From positions 2,713,001 to 2,777,000 of the forward strand of contig JAMPIT010000511.1 in assembly GCA_026261815.1 (NCBI GenBank): 64,000 bases of DNA, written 5' to 3'. The notes beneath the pieces are model-generated. The model was not told the DNA's origin, ran no database searches, and saw only the letters and a program-made list of their open reading frames with translations. Source of the DNA: Monarcha castaneiventris obscurior. Its lineage: Eukaryota > Chordata > Aves > Passeriformes > Monarchidae. The position numbers were made by a program, and so were the translations under genes. Numbering within the stretch: the first letter of the stretch is position 1; each line of letters opens with the position of its first letter. Positions 45,048 to 57,905 of the stretch are shown piece by piece.

Positions 45048-46240
45048 ACATTCCTGTTTGGAGCCAAAGGTTGTGTCTCCTCTTTCCCAGCTGCAGTTTA
45101 TTTTGCCAATCTGCCAGAAATCACCAGGCAGGGAAACAAATCGGTGCCACTTCATTCACAAGTTCCAGTAATTTCCAGGCAGTGGTTTTGTGCTTTGTTT
45201 TTTCTCAGTCCTCTGTGGCAAATGGGAGCACAAAATCCATTCCTGGTTTGGAATGAAATGCTGACTTGGTCTTTCCCAAGCATTAAGGAAACTTCCAGTA
45301 CTGTGGGCTGTCCTCACAGGTGCTGCAGAGGTATCAGTTCCACCTGGAAATGCCATGGGTGTAACAGGTGTGACACAGAAATGCCTCAGGTAGCTGAAAG
45401 CACAGGAAAGGAGGGATTTCTACAGCTGTGGGAGAGAATGAAGCAGCAGTGGTCATGGCAGGACAATTGTTTACACTTGCAGCACAAAATTTTAGCTGTG
45501 TCTTCCTCCAGTGTCTTATTTTCTTTGATGTTGAGCATTTATTAAGCTTCACCTTTTAAGAAGCTCTAATTTATCCTTGAAATGTTTACTTTGTGGAAAA
45601 GGTCCCAGTCTCATCTGAGGCAACGTGAGAAGGGATTTCTCCAAGCTTTTATTACTGTTGGTGTCCTTAAACTTGCAGTTGAATGTGTTTGCGCAGAGGG
45701 AAGAATGTGAGTAACATGTGGGAAAGGAAAAGGGGGTTTGGGGGGGGTTATTTTCGTTGGTGGGGGAAAGTTGCTGGGGTTGGTTTGTTTTACCCAACTT
45801 CAGGCTATCTTTAATCATCCATTCCATTGTTTTCATGGAAGCTGCACTCATCCAAGAGAAAACCATCCATTGCTGAGCAGCCAGTAAGGAAAGGGCTGCT
45901 CTAGGATGAGGGAATTAATGAAGTACCATCATTCACACCTATTCTAAATAGTGTGAGGGAAACTTGAGCCAGAGTATCCAGCATCCCTGACGTTTCTGAT
46001 CACATGTTGAATGTGTTGGAGAGCAGATAATGGTGACACAGGGTCCTGCTCTAAGACTAAACATCTCTGGGACTGGATGTCACATACTTAAGGTGCCGAC
46101 AGCTGTAAATTTTGTAACATCGTGAGCACACGCCTGGTGTGCTGTGTGTAAAATATTTTATTGTACAGTATGTTATAAAGAATTGTGGTACTAATCAAAG
46201 TGCAACTTTACAATAAAACATGGTTTTAATTTTGGACACA
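45048..46240 (+). other. CLSPN: CLSPN 3' UTR
   Basis: Non-coding continuation after the TGA at 45045-45047, about 1.2 kb, ending near the poly(A) signal at 46212-46217. There are no open frames of interest and no transposon. Confidence 0.8.
46212..46217 (+). promoter_or_regulatory. CLSPN: CLSPN poly(A) signal
   Basis: Canonical AATAAA in an AT-rich context. It is followed by T-rich and GT-containing sequence (GGTTTTAATTTTGG, then TTGGAATTAATTTC). I saw no earlier AATAAA in the 3' UTR. Confidence 0.8.
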
Positions 46241-49200
46241 GTTGGAATTAATTTCTAGGATTTCAGTCAGTTGTATAGGTCTTGGGGTTTTTTTCCCAAT
46301 ATTTTTTATTTCTGTCTATGTCTTTCTTTTTTCATTGCTGCCTTTTTTTTTTTGTAGCCACAACTCAGCCCTTCACTAGGAACAGCTGCAATAATATTGG
46401 AATACAACAAAAACAGCCCCTTGTGTTTATTGGAGTGTGGATTTTCAACTCCTCAAGTCTTCCACTTGGGTTTGCATAAAATTCTTGGCCTGAAGAATAT
46501 GGTTTTTTCCTGCTTCAATAGTTTTGGATTTTTTAGTTCCTAGACAAAACTTCCTTTATCCTTAACAAGTGTCTATTTCAGTTCATTACAGCAATTCTCG
46601 TGGTTACTGGTACCTAGATTTGAGGTGGGAGGTTTAAGGAAGAGGAATGACATTTCCTTCATTATCAGACTTTTCTTGAAGGACCACGTAACTAAAAGAT
46701 TTCTGAACACCCACCTCTTTATCAGTGTTTCACTGATATGAAAGTTGTACTAATTCAGCACAGATTTATTGGCTAAAAACATTTCAAGCTCTAAACTTGG
46801 GCGTTTTCCCTGCATTTTGCTCCTGCTCTGCCACTAGAGCGCAGCAAGAGAATATGCTTCCTCTGGCACAGGGGCAAGGAAAATCATTAAAGCTTAAACT
46901 ATGTCTTGACTCCAGGGGAAATTCTTGCAGTTTTCCATGCTCTGGCATTGCAAAGGATTACATTTATAGAGACCTATAATTGCTACATTTTTGCATTAGA
47001 AAGTGGTAGCTTGAAGAGCACCTTTAGAAGATTGGCTGAGTTCTGGTGGTTTCCTGGCTTCTCCTCAGCACATGCTTCTAGCCATAATTATGGCTTTTAT
47101 TTTGCTTTCCCTGTAGAATTTTCCCTTTAAAATACATTTTCCTTGTTCCAGAGCCAAGGGTCGAAAAATACTGTTGAGCCTGAAACGCTTATAAATTGAA
47201 ATACATGGACTGGGAAGGTTTCTGGCTGCATATCCCCCACAACAACTTTGCAGTAGTTCAGGGTTTGTGAGTTGCACCCCAGAAATTCCTTGCCTGGGAG
47301 CATATTCCATGCCAGGGAGTGGGAGCAGTGGTAGGAGGTGAGGGACAGATACTGTGGGAGCTGGAATCTGAATAGGAGAGTTGAGCCACGTGCTGAGGTG
47401 GTGCTGCTGCTGCTCATTGTGCCAGACCATCCCCAGAGCTGGGGCTTGGGTCTGACCTTCACCTGCGTCTGGCTCCCACCCCTGCCCTGCCCTGTTCCCA
47501 TCCATCTCCTGGCTCTGGCTTTTTCAGGGCTGACCCCCTGCTCCTGTCTGGCACATTAACTCGGCTGTGCCTTCTCATTTTCAGGTATCGATTCAGCTCC
47601 CCCCTCCTGGCACTGACATGAGGCCGCTGTGCTAACGGGGAGAAAAAGCCTCCCAGTTACTGCTGGAAGTGCCAAGAGTGGGCTGGGAAGGAAGGAATGA
47701 CTCAGGGTGGTGGAGGAGTGGAGATGAGGGTCCTGTGCCCCTTGGACAGAAGCTGGTCAAAGGTTGGACTTGATGAGCCTGGACGTCTTTTCCAACCTCT
47801 GATTCTGTGAGACGGTGTTTGCAGGGCTATCCTGGGCTGAAGGAAGAGCTGATTCCACTTCTTCCACTTCCCTCCCTTTTTTCCCCACTAACTGTGCCTT
47901 GGGATAACTCGGAGCAATTACGGCTGGGGGTTCTGATTGGTGATGTTTGGGTTCGGGTTTGACTTTGGTGCAGAAGTGGCTGCAGCCTGGATTTTCATCT
48001 CAGTTGGGCACCTCTCTGTGCCTCAGTTTCCCTTTCCCACACGGGACAGGAGGAATAAAGCCTATGAGATCTGAGCTCCTGATCCTTGGCTGCACCAGGG
48101 GAGCCTTGATAAGGGCAGTGCTGCTGCTACACAATGTTACCTGCTGAGTTTGCAAGGACCATGAGCTTTTGGAAACCCAAATGATAATCAAGAAATTTTT
48201 AAAAGGGACTAAAAAGCAGAGGGAGGAGTGGCCCTGGGTGCATGGTAAAGGTTGACATTGCAGACACGTTTATAATCCCAGCTCCCGCCGCCGTGCGGCT
48301 CCTCAGGGCTCAAGGCACTCACTGAATTATGTTTTCTTTCCCTTTTTTGCCAAGAGACTGAAAAGGGGAGAGAAAAAAAACTATTTGTTTGTCTTGTCTA
48401 ATTTAATTTATGTTATTTATCAAATAGACAGGTTATTTGGGAAACCAGATGGACCCAGGCTAAAATCATCTGTATTTCCAACATGTGAAAAATTATGTTA
48501 GAGTGGACACATGAAAGGCAGCGTGGGGCAGGTTTGGTGAGCACTCACCACATGAGCTCTGCACCTCATCTGTCCTGGGCCTCTAATCAGTTGTCCCAGA
48601 GCCATTATGAGGGTTAAAGGACAAAAAGACCCCGAGGCACCCACGGGGTGTCTTCCAGAGCAGCCATGTCACAATTATTTACCCTCCCTGGCTTTCACCC
48701 TGCTCACTGACTGGTGCATCCCTTCCCCAGGCACGGATGGGGAGGGTTTTTGGGCCTAAATAAATGTTTTAATAGGGTTTGGGAGTGGAGTAGGTGAGGG
48801 TTTTGGTGTCTGTTTTTTCAGTCCTTTGGGTTTTCTTGTTGGAAAAACAGGAGAGGGAGAGCAGCAAGGATAGCTTGGAGAGAAGCAGGGATGGCTGAAA
48901 GGGAGTAGGTAATTCAAGAAATACAGAAGGAATATAGTAAAACCCTGTTATAGTTATAGTATACCTGTTATAGTAAAAGCCCTCTGTTACTAATTGGATG
49001 GGCACCCCGATTGCTGCTGTATTCCCAAGAGCTGAGCCTGGAGCAGCCCCCCATCACTGCCCTTCCCTGTGCCCCAGGGCAGGACCCCGGCAGCTGGGGG
49101 GGCTCCTGGCTGTGCAGAGTCTGGCCAAGCTCGTGGCACAGTAAACAGCTCTGTGAGACCTGCAGGCTTTAGTGGGTGACCTGTAAAGCAAAAGTTTCAT

Positions 49201-52200
49201 TCTGTATTAACTATTAGTAATTAATATTAATTCCAGCGCTGCGCGTGCTCCATGCAGACAGATGTTCAGTCCTTGGGGGTTTTTATTTTCTCTTGTATCA
49301 TCCAGAAGCTCAATTTAGGGCTGACTCCAGCTCTACTTCTCCAGGCAGCAGAGATCTAAACCAGCTGTAATTAAACAAAACGACATAAAAGATTGCAGGG
49401 TGTGGGGGGAGGGGGATCAGCAAATCTTACAGCTTTGCGAGAGATTAATTTTATTTTTAGCTAATATTTTTCTCTGCTCCTCTGGGCTGTTTTCATGCAA
49501 CATGCTCTATGCTGCTTCCCTTGCAGTGGCCCATTGATTTTCAATATTTGATGGTGTTTGTGCACGTGGCCACAGGGCATCAGTGTCTGAGGGGCACGTT
49601 CACGTGTGTCCTTGCACCCCAAAAGCCACCTGTGGTATCCCCAGCCCTCACCTTTGCCATGGGGATGCTGCACAGAGCCCAGAGGTCCCACTCCATCCTG
49701 CCATGGATGGTTGTGGCTGCTGTGCCAGGCCAGGCTCAGCCCCAAGGTCCCAGCTGGAGGGGGACACAGGCCAGCCCTACAGCATTGTCCTGCGCTGCCC
49801 AATTTCCAGCTGCCACTTCACAGACACTCGTTTCTGTGCAGGAAGAATTATTAACCACAAAGGCTCTAATGCTGCCTTCCTGGCAGCTCAGGATCCAGAG
49901 GTGGCATTTCCACATTCCTACTTTACATGGAGCCTGAAGGAAACCCTCAACCTTTCCCAAATAACCACCACATTAGAGAAAAAATGGCTTTTCCTTCAAG
50001 CTTCTCAGTGAGCCTGGATGGGCCAGAGGGGCCTAATAGTGCCTGGGAATGTGAAGTTCAGGAGCTGCCACTTGGGCTGGCTTTTTCCCAGTCCCAGCTC
50101 CAGGCTGGCACTGTGCTGGAAGGGGTCATTGCTGTGACTCACTGAGGCACCCTGAGCCCGCTGGCTCGCAGGGTTGGGGTGCCTCAAGGTGCCTCAATGA
50201 GTCACTCTCGGCAACCTCCCAGCCAAGGACCCACTGAGAGGTTTTGGCATCCAAGAAATTTCTCATCCCATCCCATCTAAGCTCTGTGGCAGAGCCGTGG
50301 TGACCACAGCCGGCATTTCCCGCAGGATGCACGTCCCAGCTCCAGCAGTGCCAGCGCAGACGCTCCAGCCAAAGGCAACGCCAACCCATCCGGCCACTGC
50401 TGTAAGAAGATAATTAAATCAGCAGGCAATTAAAGCCACCATGTGGTCCCGATTTCACATGACATGAGGACGACGCTCGCAGTGCAAATCTCAGAGCGAG
50501 GCATCCGGGATGAGCTCACAGGCAGTGCTGGGCTGGTTTTGGTGGCCTTTGCTCCACCTACGGATTTGCTGAGGGTGTGTGATCTTCAGAGCTGGGATGA
50601 CGTGAGCCCCAAAATATGATAACAGCTCCTGAGGTGTGACTGCAAGCAGCCCCCAGCCCGACCCACCGCGGTCACTCCATCCATCCCCTATGCTGCAAAG
50701 GGAAAAGAAAAGGAAGGAAGGGAAGATTAGATGGGATCAGCACGGTTGGCAAAGATGCCTGAACATCTGCAGAGGCAAAGGCATGGCTAGAGGAGGTGGG
50801 TTTGGTACCCCTCAGCCAGCACCCAACTCAAGTCTGGAGGGCTGGGATTTGTCCCACTGGCTGGGTCTTGCCCATGGCTCCTGCCAAAAGGCTGTGAGCA
50901 ACACTGGTGGAGTCTCCAGCTTAAATGGAAACTGGAGATGCCAAACCAAACCCAGTTGTGGTGCTGGTGATGACCCCGGTTTGGTGAGGCTGGTGCTGGT
51001 GGACTGGCAGGTGAGCCGGGCAATGGATCCACTGCCTAAAGCCACACCTCTATCCCAAGAGCTGTGCCACAGTGACCATGGGGTGTTTTTAATCCAAAGT
51101 GCAGGACCTTACAGCAAAATCCTTGCACAAATTTTGCCAGGGCCACTATTGAGGGCATGGGGCTGATGGTGTCCCACTGCCCTGGGGGGCCAGTGTCACC
51201 CCCAGAGATGGGGGACAACCAGAAGGGGATATTGCTCCCCACTCTGCCCTGATCCCCCCATGGTCCCCCAGCTCTGGGGTCGGGGCTGGCTGAGCCTGCG
51301 TTGCCGGGAGCCACGTGCACATCCTGCGAGGGGAAGAGCCCTGCTCCCAACATCTGCTTGGTGTTTGTTTGTCTTTCATTCCCATTCCTGCCCTGCCTCC
51401 CCCTCCGCTTTCATCCCTCGATCTGCACAGGCCTAAAAATAGGGCTGTGGCCAGACTTGGTCTGTGCCTCATCAGCCTGTCGGGACTTTGGTGTGATCCC
51501 ATTTGTGGCCTGGCAAGGTGGGGATGGGACCCACCAGTGTCCCTCAGATGCCACTGTCCTGCCGCAGAGCGGTGATGTCAAGTGGCTCTTCAGGGGCCTC
51601 TGCACCCCTGACTTTTGCCCTGCTCCCAGCCCCAAATGCTCCACCCTGGGCACGGCGGGCCTCAGGCTGAGCCTCATGTCAGCCCCTGCATGGCCCCACT
51701 GCTGCACCTGGGGCAGGGGTGACACCAACTGGAAAGGTGCCCTTGTGACAGAGGAAGAGCAGAGGGGTGTCCCCAAACCTTCAACTCACATACTCTCCAA
51801 AAGTGCCTGGGGTGAAGAAGTGGAGCCGCAGGGACACCCTTATAATCTGGCTGGGGCTGCAGCGGGACCTGGTTCTGCCACCTGGGCTGCTCTGGGGTCC
51901 CTGTGGGCTGCCCCAGGGGTCCCCAGGGGCTGCTCTGGGAGTTTCCACGTCTCCTGCTCCTCAGGCAGGCTCATCCCCTCAGCCTCTCCAGAACGTGGAG
52001 CAGGATGAGCATCAATTTGGCACGTCCCTGTGTCCCCCTGCCCGTTCCCCAAGTTGCTATGAATAAATCATTGTTTTATTAAAGAGAAGCAGCTGCTTTT
52101 TTTCTTCTCCTTTTTTTTTTTTTTGTGACACCCCATCCGTACCCACGGAGCCCTTTGGCACATGCTTGAACGCTGAAGCCCCATTGAGGGCCCCCAGAGC

Positions 52201-52260
52201 ATAGCAATTGATACACAGAGATCCCCAAATCCTATTCAGGCCCTGCTTTTCTGCACGAGC
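46241..52260. other. CLSPN-C1orf216 intergenic region, part 1
   Basis: About 6 kb with no supported gene. It contains a short CR1 3' end (47755-47812). Some unique-looking AT-rich islets occur in GC-rich surroundings, for example near 49195-49245 and 50400-50500. They could be conserved non-coding elements but show no readable motif logic. Long open frames here (for example 50636-51166 and 51301-52008) have no family resemblance and no splice framework. Confidence 0.6.
47755..47812 (+). mobile_element. Short CR1 3'-end fragment
   Basis: Remnant of a CR1 terminus: AGGTTGGACTTGATGAGCC, then TCTTTTCCAACCTCTGATTC. Sense orientation, heavily truncated. Confidence 0.7.
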
Positions 52261-52267
52261 AGCCTCT

Positions 52268-52560
52268 AAACAGCTCATTCACTGCTCTTTTTGTCGCCGG
52301 GGTTAAGTGGTTAAGTGTGTGTGGATCCCATAAAAGGCCTTTACTCCATGAAAAGCTATATTTACATTGTAATCACCAAAGAACTGTTTAGGCAGTCAAT
52401 AGTGGGGCAGCGGCGGCGGGGGCTCGGCGGCGTGTCCCTCACCTCTCCCGCTGAGCCCCCCGGAGCAGGACTTTTGTGGGATTACGTCCCCCCGCGCCAG
52501 CTGCCGGGGGCCGCGGGAGCCGACGCTCTTTGTCTCGGCGCGGAGCCGGGAGCAGCCCAG
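52268..52560 (+). promoter_or_regulatory. Isolated regulatory-looking island
   Basis: An AT-rich islet with two adjacent TTAAGTG motifs (52303-52309 and 52311-52317, the NK2-homeobox type) and a CATAAAAGG TATA-like element. It passes abruptly into a CpG-rich pocket (about 52408-52560). It stands alone mid-desert and is followed by a CR1. It is a candidate enhancer or promoter of an unknown transcript; there is no coding evidence. Confidence 0.35.
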
Positions 52561-52619
52561 GCTCCTGAACCAGCATCCTGCATCCCGGTGGCCCCGGTCA
52601 CCCCGGCAGGGACGGTACT

Positions 52620-52990
52620 CCGGAGTCCTGCTCAGCACTGGAGGCCTGGGATGAATCTGGTGGGATGGTGGCTCCTGGGTAACTTGTGTCCAGGGTGGGC
52701 TGGTGCCAGAGTACTCGTGGCCCCAAAAGCACCTTGTTGAGCTCATCCCATCATCACTGGAAGAATTAGGTTGGTTATCAGGAGAAGGTTCTTCCCCCAG
52801 AGGGTGGTCGGGCACTAGACAGGATTCCGAGGGACTGGTCACAACCCCAAGACTGCCAGAGCTCCAGGAGCATTTGGACAGCACCCTCAGGCACAGGGTG
52901 GGATTTTTGGGGTGTCTGGGCAGGGCCAGGATTCGGACTCAATGATCCTTGTGGATCCCTTCCAACTCAGGATATTCCATTATTCCATTA
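52620..52990 (+). mobile_element. CR1 LINE fragment
   Basis: Sense CR1 of the subfamily ending GACTCAATGATCCTTGTGG, then CCTTCCAACTCAGGATATTC, closed by ATTCCATT-type terminal repeats. The upstream part (TGGTGGCTCCTGGGTAACTT) matches the element at 57620-57905, so both belong to one subfamily. Confidence 0.85.
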
Positions 52991-53374
52991 TTAACCAACC
53001 TCCTGGCTCCAGGAGCCTCCCTGGTACCCCGTGAGTGAAGTGTGAGCTAAAATTTTATCACTTTAACAAGATTAATTGAGCACAGCCAAGAATGGCAAAA
53101 GCAAAATTAATTCACCGAGAGAAAGGCAAGGGCTTCCCTTTCCACCAGCAGCAATTTCCATGTAATCAATTAGATGATGTTCCAACCAATATCCCTGTCA
53201 GGGAACGTGCCTGCTCTCTCCACGCGGGAGCGAATATTCGTAACAGCAGCACTCAAAGAGTAAATACAGGTAAATCCCCCCATATTCCCCTGGAAACCCC
53301 TATGAGGTGTGTCCAGGAAGGATTAGCACTGGGACAGCCAGTGAGAACGGGAGGCTGCATACCAACAGGCACTC

Positions 53375-53466
53375 GGATAGGGATAGGGATAGGGATAGGG
53401 ATAGGGATAGGGATAGGGATAGGGATAGGGATAGGGATAGGGATAGGGATAGGGATAGGGATAGGG
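53375..53466. repeat. (GGGATA)n hexamer array, about 15 copies
   Basis: Perfect head-to-tail array of the hexamer GGGATA (equivalently ATAGGG), one base away from the vertebrate telomere unit TTAGGG. It is followed by a degenerate GGGATG/GAGATGG tract to about 53550. Six-frame translation gives spurious dipeptide proteins (Gly-Ile, Arg-Asp, Pro-Ile and similar), which are not genes. Confidence 0.95.
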
Positions 53467-53550
53467 ATGGGGTCTGGAATGAGGCTGGATACAGAGATGG
53501 GAATGGGATGGAGATGGGGATGGGGATGGGATGAGGATGAGGATGCTGCT
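53467..53550. repeat. Degenerate GATGGG-type repeat
   Basis: Irregular GGGATG, GAGATGG and GATGAG repeats directly continuing the hexamer array. Probably the eroded flank of the same microsatellite. Confidence 0.75.
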
Positions 53551-56500
53551 GCCAGGCACATGCCAGCAGAGATCCCTCTTGAGGAGTAATTCCAAACCAC
53601 ACTGGTCCCATCACAAATCACAGGGAGCGAGGTGGGTGCAACCCTTGGGACATGGCCACCAGCTATGCTGGAGTGGTGGTGGAAGAGCTCCACTTGGTGG
53701 GTGCTACCTTTCCCTGCTGTGTTTGTCCTGTTTGCTCCTGAAAAATGGAAATCAGGATGTTTGTACAGTTCTCAGTTACACACTCCAGTTTTTTCTGGTG
53801 CCTTGTGCGAGCTTTGTGATTCAAGAAGTTTAGAAGCCTTTTACTGCACCCTGCTGCCCAATGGGAATTGGAAGTGCGAGGCTGAACACGCTGGTTAAGT
53901 GAAGAAGGTGATTTTGCCAGTGGGCAAAACCCCCATGGATGGGGTTCCTGGCCCCAGCACAGCCTGAAGAATGACATTCCCTGGCTAGGAGCTGGGAGAA
54001 GGGTGCCTGTTACCCTGCGTGTCCTTGTGCTGTGCCCTGCACTGGCAGCACTGCATTTCCAGCATCGTCGCTGGAGCCTGTGGCACCAGCACCAGCTCTG
54101 GTCCTTGCCCTGCCTTGCCGAGCCATTTGCAATATCCCAGGATTTTGTTTTCCCTCTGGTTTGGCTCCTGCCTGGATTTTTCAAAGGCTCCAGAGCAGCA
54201 AGCGCCCTTCCTCCCCCGGCCGGCGCACATTGTTCAAATTAGTGCCTAAATGAAAGGATATTGTTGGTTCCTGTTGGGAGATAATAACCTCGGTAGCGGA
54301 GGGAATTTCACCCATGCAGAGAGAATTTGCCGGGCTGTTCCCGCCAGCAGAGCCCCTCGCCGGGGTCCGTCTCACTGGGATGATGGCTGATGGGAACGGA
54401 TCCACCAGGAAGCAGGGGTTTATCTTGGCATGCCTCTCTAATTGCTGAAAACTCTGCTTTCTGACCTCAAAAATGTGCCACCACTCCCCATCTGGCACTG
54501 GGGCACCTGTGGCACAGCACAGCCGGGATCAGCACTGAAATGCAGCCACGATCCCCATGGAAAAGTGCTTCTGTTCCCAAATACTTATGGTATTTTGGTT
54601 TTCCCTCTTCCTTCCCATCTGTCTGCTTTCTCCCATGGCTTAAGGAGATATGAACCCCTTACCATGGAAGTGGAAGAAAGAGAAAGGAAAATGTACACAG
54701 ACAATGGAAATCCCAGCATTTCCATCTTTACTAAAGCACAGAGGATTTCAAGCATATGGAAAACATCCTTTTCAAACCAAAAGGCACCTTCTGCTCCATT
54801 CTTCTGTTGTGGGGATCCCAAGTGGCTCCCGCTGCCTTGGTGGCCATCACCACCATCCCCAGGATGCTGTGGCAAGTGCTGGTGCGGCTGTGGAGCTCAC
54901 AGGGACAAGCACAGTGGCACCTGGATGATGCCAGACTAGGAGGGGATGGGCTGGGGGGCACCTCCATGGGACCCTGCTCCTCACAGCCTGTGCTGGCCAG
55001 GGGGGCACCAGTGCTGAGCCCACATCCAGCCATCCCACCTGGCTTCAACCTGGACAGTCATTTCATTGTACACCCCAAATTTTAATTTTTTTTTAGCCAG
55101 TTGTGCTCTGAATTTTTAACAGATGTTTTGACTTGTTATAGGTGAAGGAAAAATAACTCAAAGTGTTTCTTGATTAGAGCTTGTTCAAAGTTCTCTAGTG
55201 GAACTGTTTCCACATCAGAAAATCCTGACTATGTGCAATCAAACATTTAATTTCCACGGACGCAATATCAGAGGATTCCTTCAGGTTAGAATCTGTTACA
55301 GTTATTAATCAAAGCGGCACAGCTGAAATGAAACCTTTTATTGAATGTTGTGACAAAGGGATAAATTAAAGCATTTCTGGAATGTATCAGATTTGGGTCC
55401 AAGGCTGGAATTTCAAAATCCTGACGTTTTTCTGCATTATGAGGTCCAAATGTGGAGCCTTTCTGTGTCAGAATGAGTGTACAGCAATTGGGGGGTGCTG
55501 GGAGCTGCGTGGCTGTCACCGCTCCATCGGCAGGGAGGGAGGGGACGGTCCCGTCGCTGCCGAGGGGGCTGGGCTGCAGGACATGTCCCACATTCCCCTC
55601 CCAATTAATGACACCAGCCCTTCCAGGGACCCTAGTGAGGATCCCACACCCAGAGGCTGGTGAGCACCCAGCCGCCAGTACCAAGCGACGGGAATGTTTC
55701 CCTGCGTGCCGCGGCCCCAGAACAGCCAAGGGACAGTGATCAAATAAAAAATATATACTTCAATGTACACAGAGATTTTCATCCCCAAATCCTTGTGGAG
55801 AAATAGATCCATCCACTGCAGAGCTCTGCCTGCAGCCAGACTGGGATGGGACCGTGGCTGGAGCAGATTTGAGGACTCCAAGGCAAGGACCCGCCTGCGG
55901 CGCTGGGAGGTGACGCCGAGGGGCAAAGCCACCCAGAGGCACCAGCTGTGGCCAGGGCCCGTCCCTCCTCCTTCCTTTCCATTTCCCAAACAATTTCCTA
56001 ATCAGACCTTCATGTCTGGAGTTTATTAGTGATTCACAGGCCAAGAGGAAATGATGATTTTTGAGTCCTGGTCTGATGGAAGGGGTGGAGTCAGCAGCAA
56101 TATTCCCCTTTTGTGGCTCAGCAGCGGATAAACCGCAGAGGGAACGTCAACGGGAGCCAGCCCCGCTCCCTTGGCAGAGCCCTGCACCCTTGGCCAAGAG
56201 AAATCCATTTTGGGCGGGTTTTAGGAAAGCAAAGAGTAAGGAGGCTTCCACCCCAGCATCAGTGGTTTGGCAAGGGGGTCTGTGCCCCCGCTGGGTGACA
56301 GAGCTGCGTGTCCCAAGGTCCCCATCACCGGTGGCTCATCCCTCCAGCGGAAGGGTCGCACCTTCGGTGGGCTCTCTGGCCCTGCAGCCCCTTCCTCCAC
56401 CTCCTCCTCCTCCCAGTGCTACCCAAAGGCTGATTCTTGGGGCTGGGAGCTGTTGCAGTGAGCAGGCTCTGACCTCCAGTCTGGTGCAAACGGTCTGGCC

Positions 56501-57600
56501 TCCGTGGGATTCCCAGCTCCTCTGAAATCCAATCTGGCTGCAGATTCCTGGCATTTTTCACCAAATACAGTGCATCTGCCACTTTTGATTCTAATTGAAA
56601 ATGAATTTGAGTTACAGACATCAGGCAGTGGGACCAGCCAGGGGCTGGGGCTGCAGGCAGGGGAATGGGGTCACCTGGAGCCAGCCCCCTCTGCCCCTTC
56701 CCCAGCCTTCGAGTGGTGTTTTCCCCAGATAATCCTGTGGGAAATGCAGACCACGGGATGCTGCATGTGAGAGTAGGAGAGGGCTGGGGCTGGGGCTGAG
56801 GCTGGGGATGGGGATGAGGATGAGGATGGAGCAAGGCCAGAGATGGGTTGGCAGTGATGCTTCCTCCCTCCCTCCCAGCGGCTTTACCAGCCCCTCTCCA
56901 GAGAGGAGCACCAGCACTTGTACAGCCTGGGGGTGCTTTTCTTTTCCTCAGCCTAAAAAAATGACCAGGATCTATGAAAATAAGAGTCTTATTTTTAAAT
57001 TTTGTGAGGCCAAGAGGACAAACCTGTTAATAGCATCCTCCTCCTCCTCTTCCTCGCTCCATCTGCAGGACCTGCCACTGCTCCCAACGTGAGGTTTTCC
57101 AGCCCCAGCTCTGCAGTCACCTGGTAGCGTGGTGGTCCCAGTGGCTCCTGTTCCCACTGGCAACATTGGACCTCAATCCTCACAGCCCTCAACCTTTGTG
57201 AAGGCCCTCACAGCCAGGGACATCCATGGCCACATTGCCCAGAGAAGTCACCCATGGCTTTGATCTGATGCTCAGCCCCAGCTTCAGCTGGCTGTGGGGA
57301 GAGCTGCTTCCCCAGGACCCCCTCACTCCCCTCCCCTCGTATTTACCCGAATGTGTTTACAATTACGGGGAATGCCAGGGAACGCAGAGCTCCGTGGCCA
57401 GCGAGTCAGCGGCGGGGCAGTGCGGGCTGGAGGTCAGCACACTGTTTACTTTAATTTCTCTGAGAGCTTTTTGGGAGATTTCCCTCCTCCATTATTAAAC
57501 TCAGATGAGCCGCTGGGGAGGTTAGGTCGCATGTGGTTCAGGGCACTTTTTTCTTTTGTAATTTTTTTTTTTGTATTTGCAATGTTTCACCCTTAACTCT
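53551..57600. other. CLSPN-C1orf216 intergenic region, part 2
   Basis: No supported gene. A GGGGCTGGGGCT-type G-rich simple repeat lies at about 56777-56830. Unique AT-rich islets near 54225-54300 and 57340-57490 look less repetitive than their surroundings and might be conserved regulatory elements; that rests only on appearance. Confidence 0.5.
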
Positions 57601-57619
57601 TTCGGGACAAACTGCCCGT

Positions 57620-57905
57620 CTTGGCACTGGGATAGTGGGATGAGCCCACGAGTGGGATGGCAGATCCTGGGTGACCTGTGTCCTGGGTGGGCTGGTGCTG
57701 GAATGCTCAAGGCTTGAAGAAACCAGCATGAGTCCATCCAAGCGTCACTGGGAGGTTTAGGTTGGATATCAGGAATCCCCAGTGGGTGCTCAAGCACTGA
57801 ACAGGCTTCTCAGGGAATGGTCACGGTGCCGAGGCTGCCAGAGATACAGGAGTGTTTGGAAAAGGCTCTCAGGGACATGGCAGGATTCTCAGGATGGTCC
57901 TGTGC
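57620..57905 (+). mobile_element. CR1 LINE fragment
   Basis: Sense CR1-like sequence parallel to the copy at 52620-52990: GGGTGGGCTGGTGCTGGAAT, then GGTTTAGGTTGGATATCAGG and GTGTTTGGAAAAGGCTCTCA. The final 3' terminus is less well kept. Confidence 0.75.

Noticed and set aside
53092..53693. Open frames made of repeating dipeptides (Gly-Ile, Arg-Asp, Pro-Ile and others)
   Set aside because: They are translations of the GGGATA hexamer array in several frames and strands at once.
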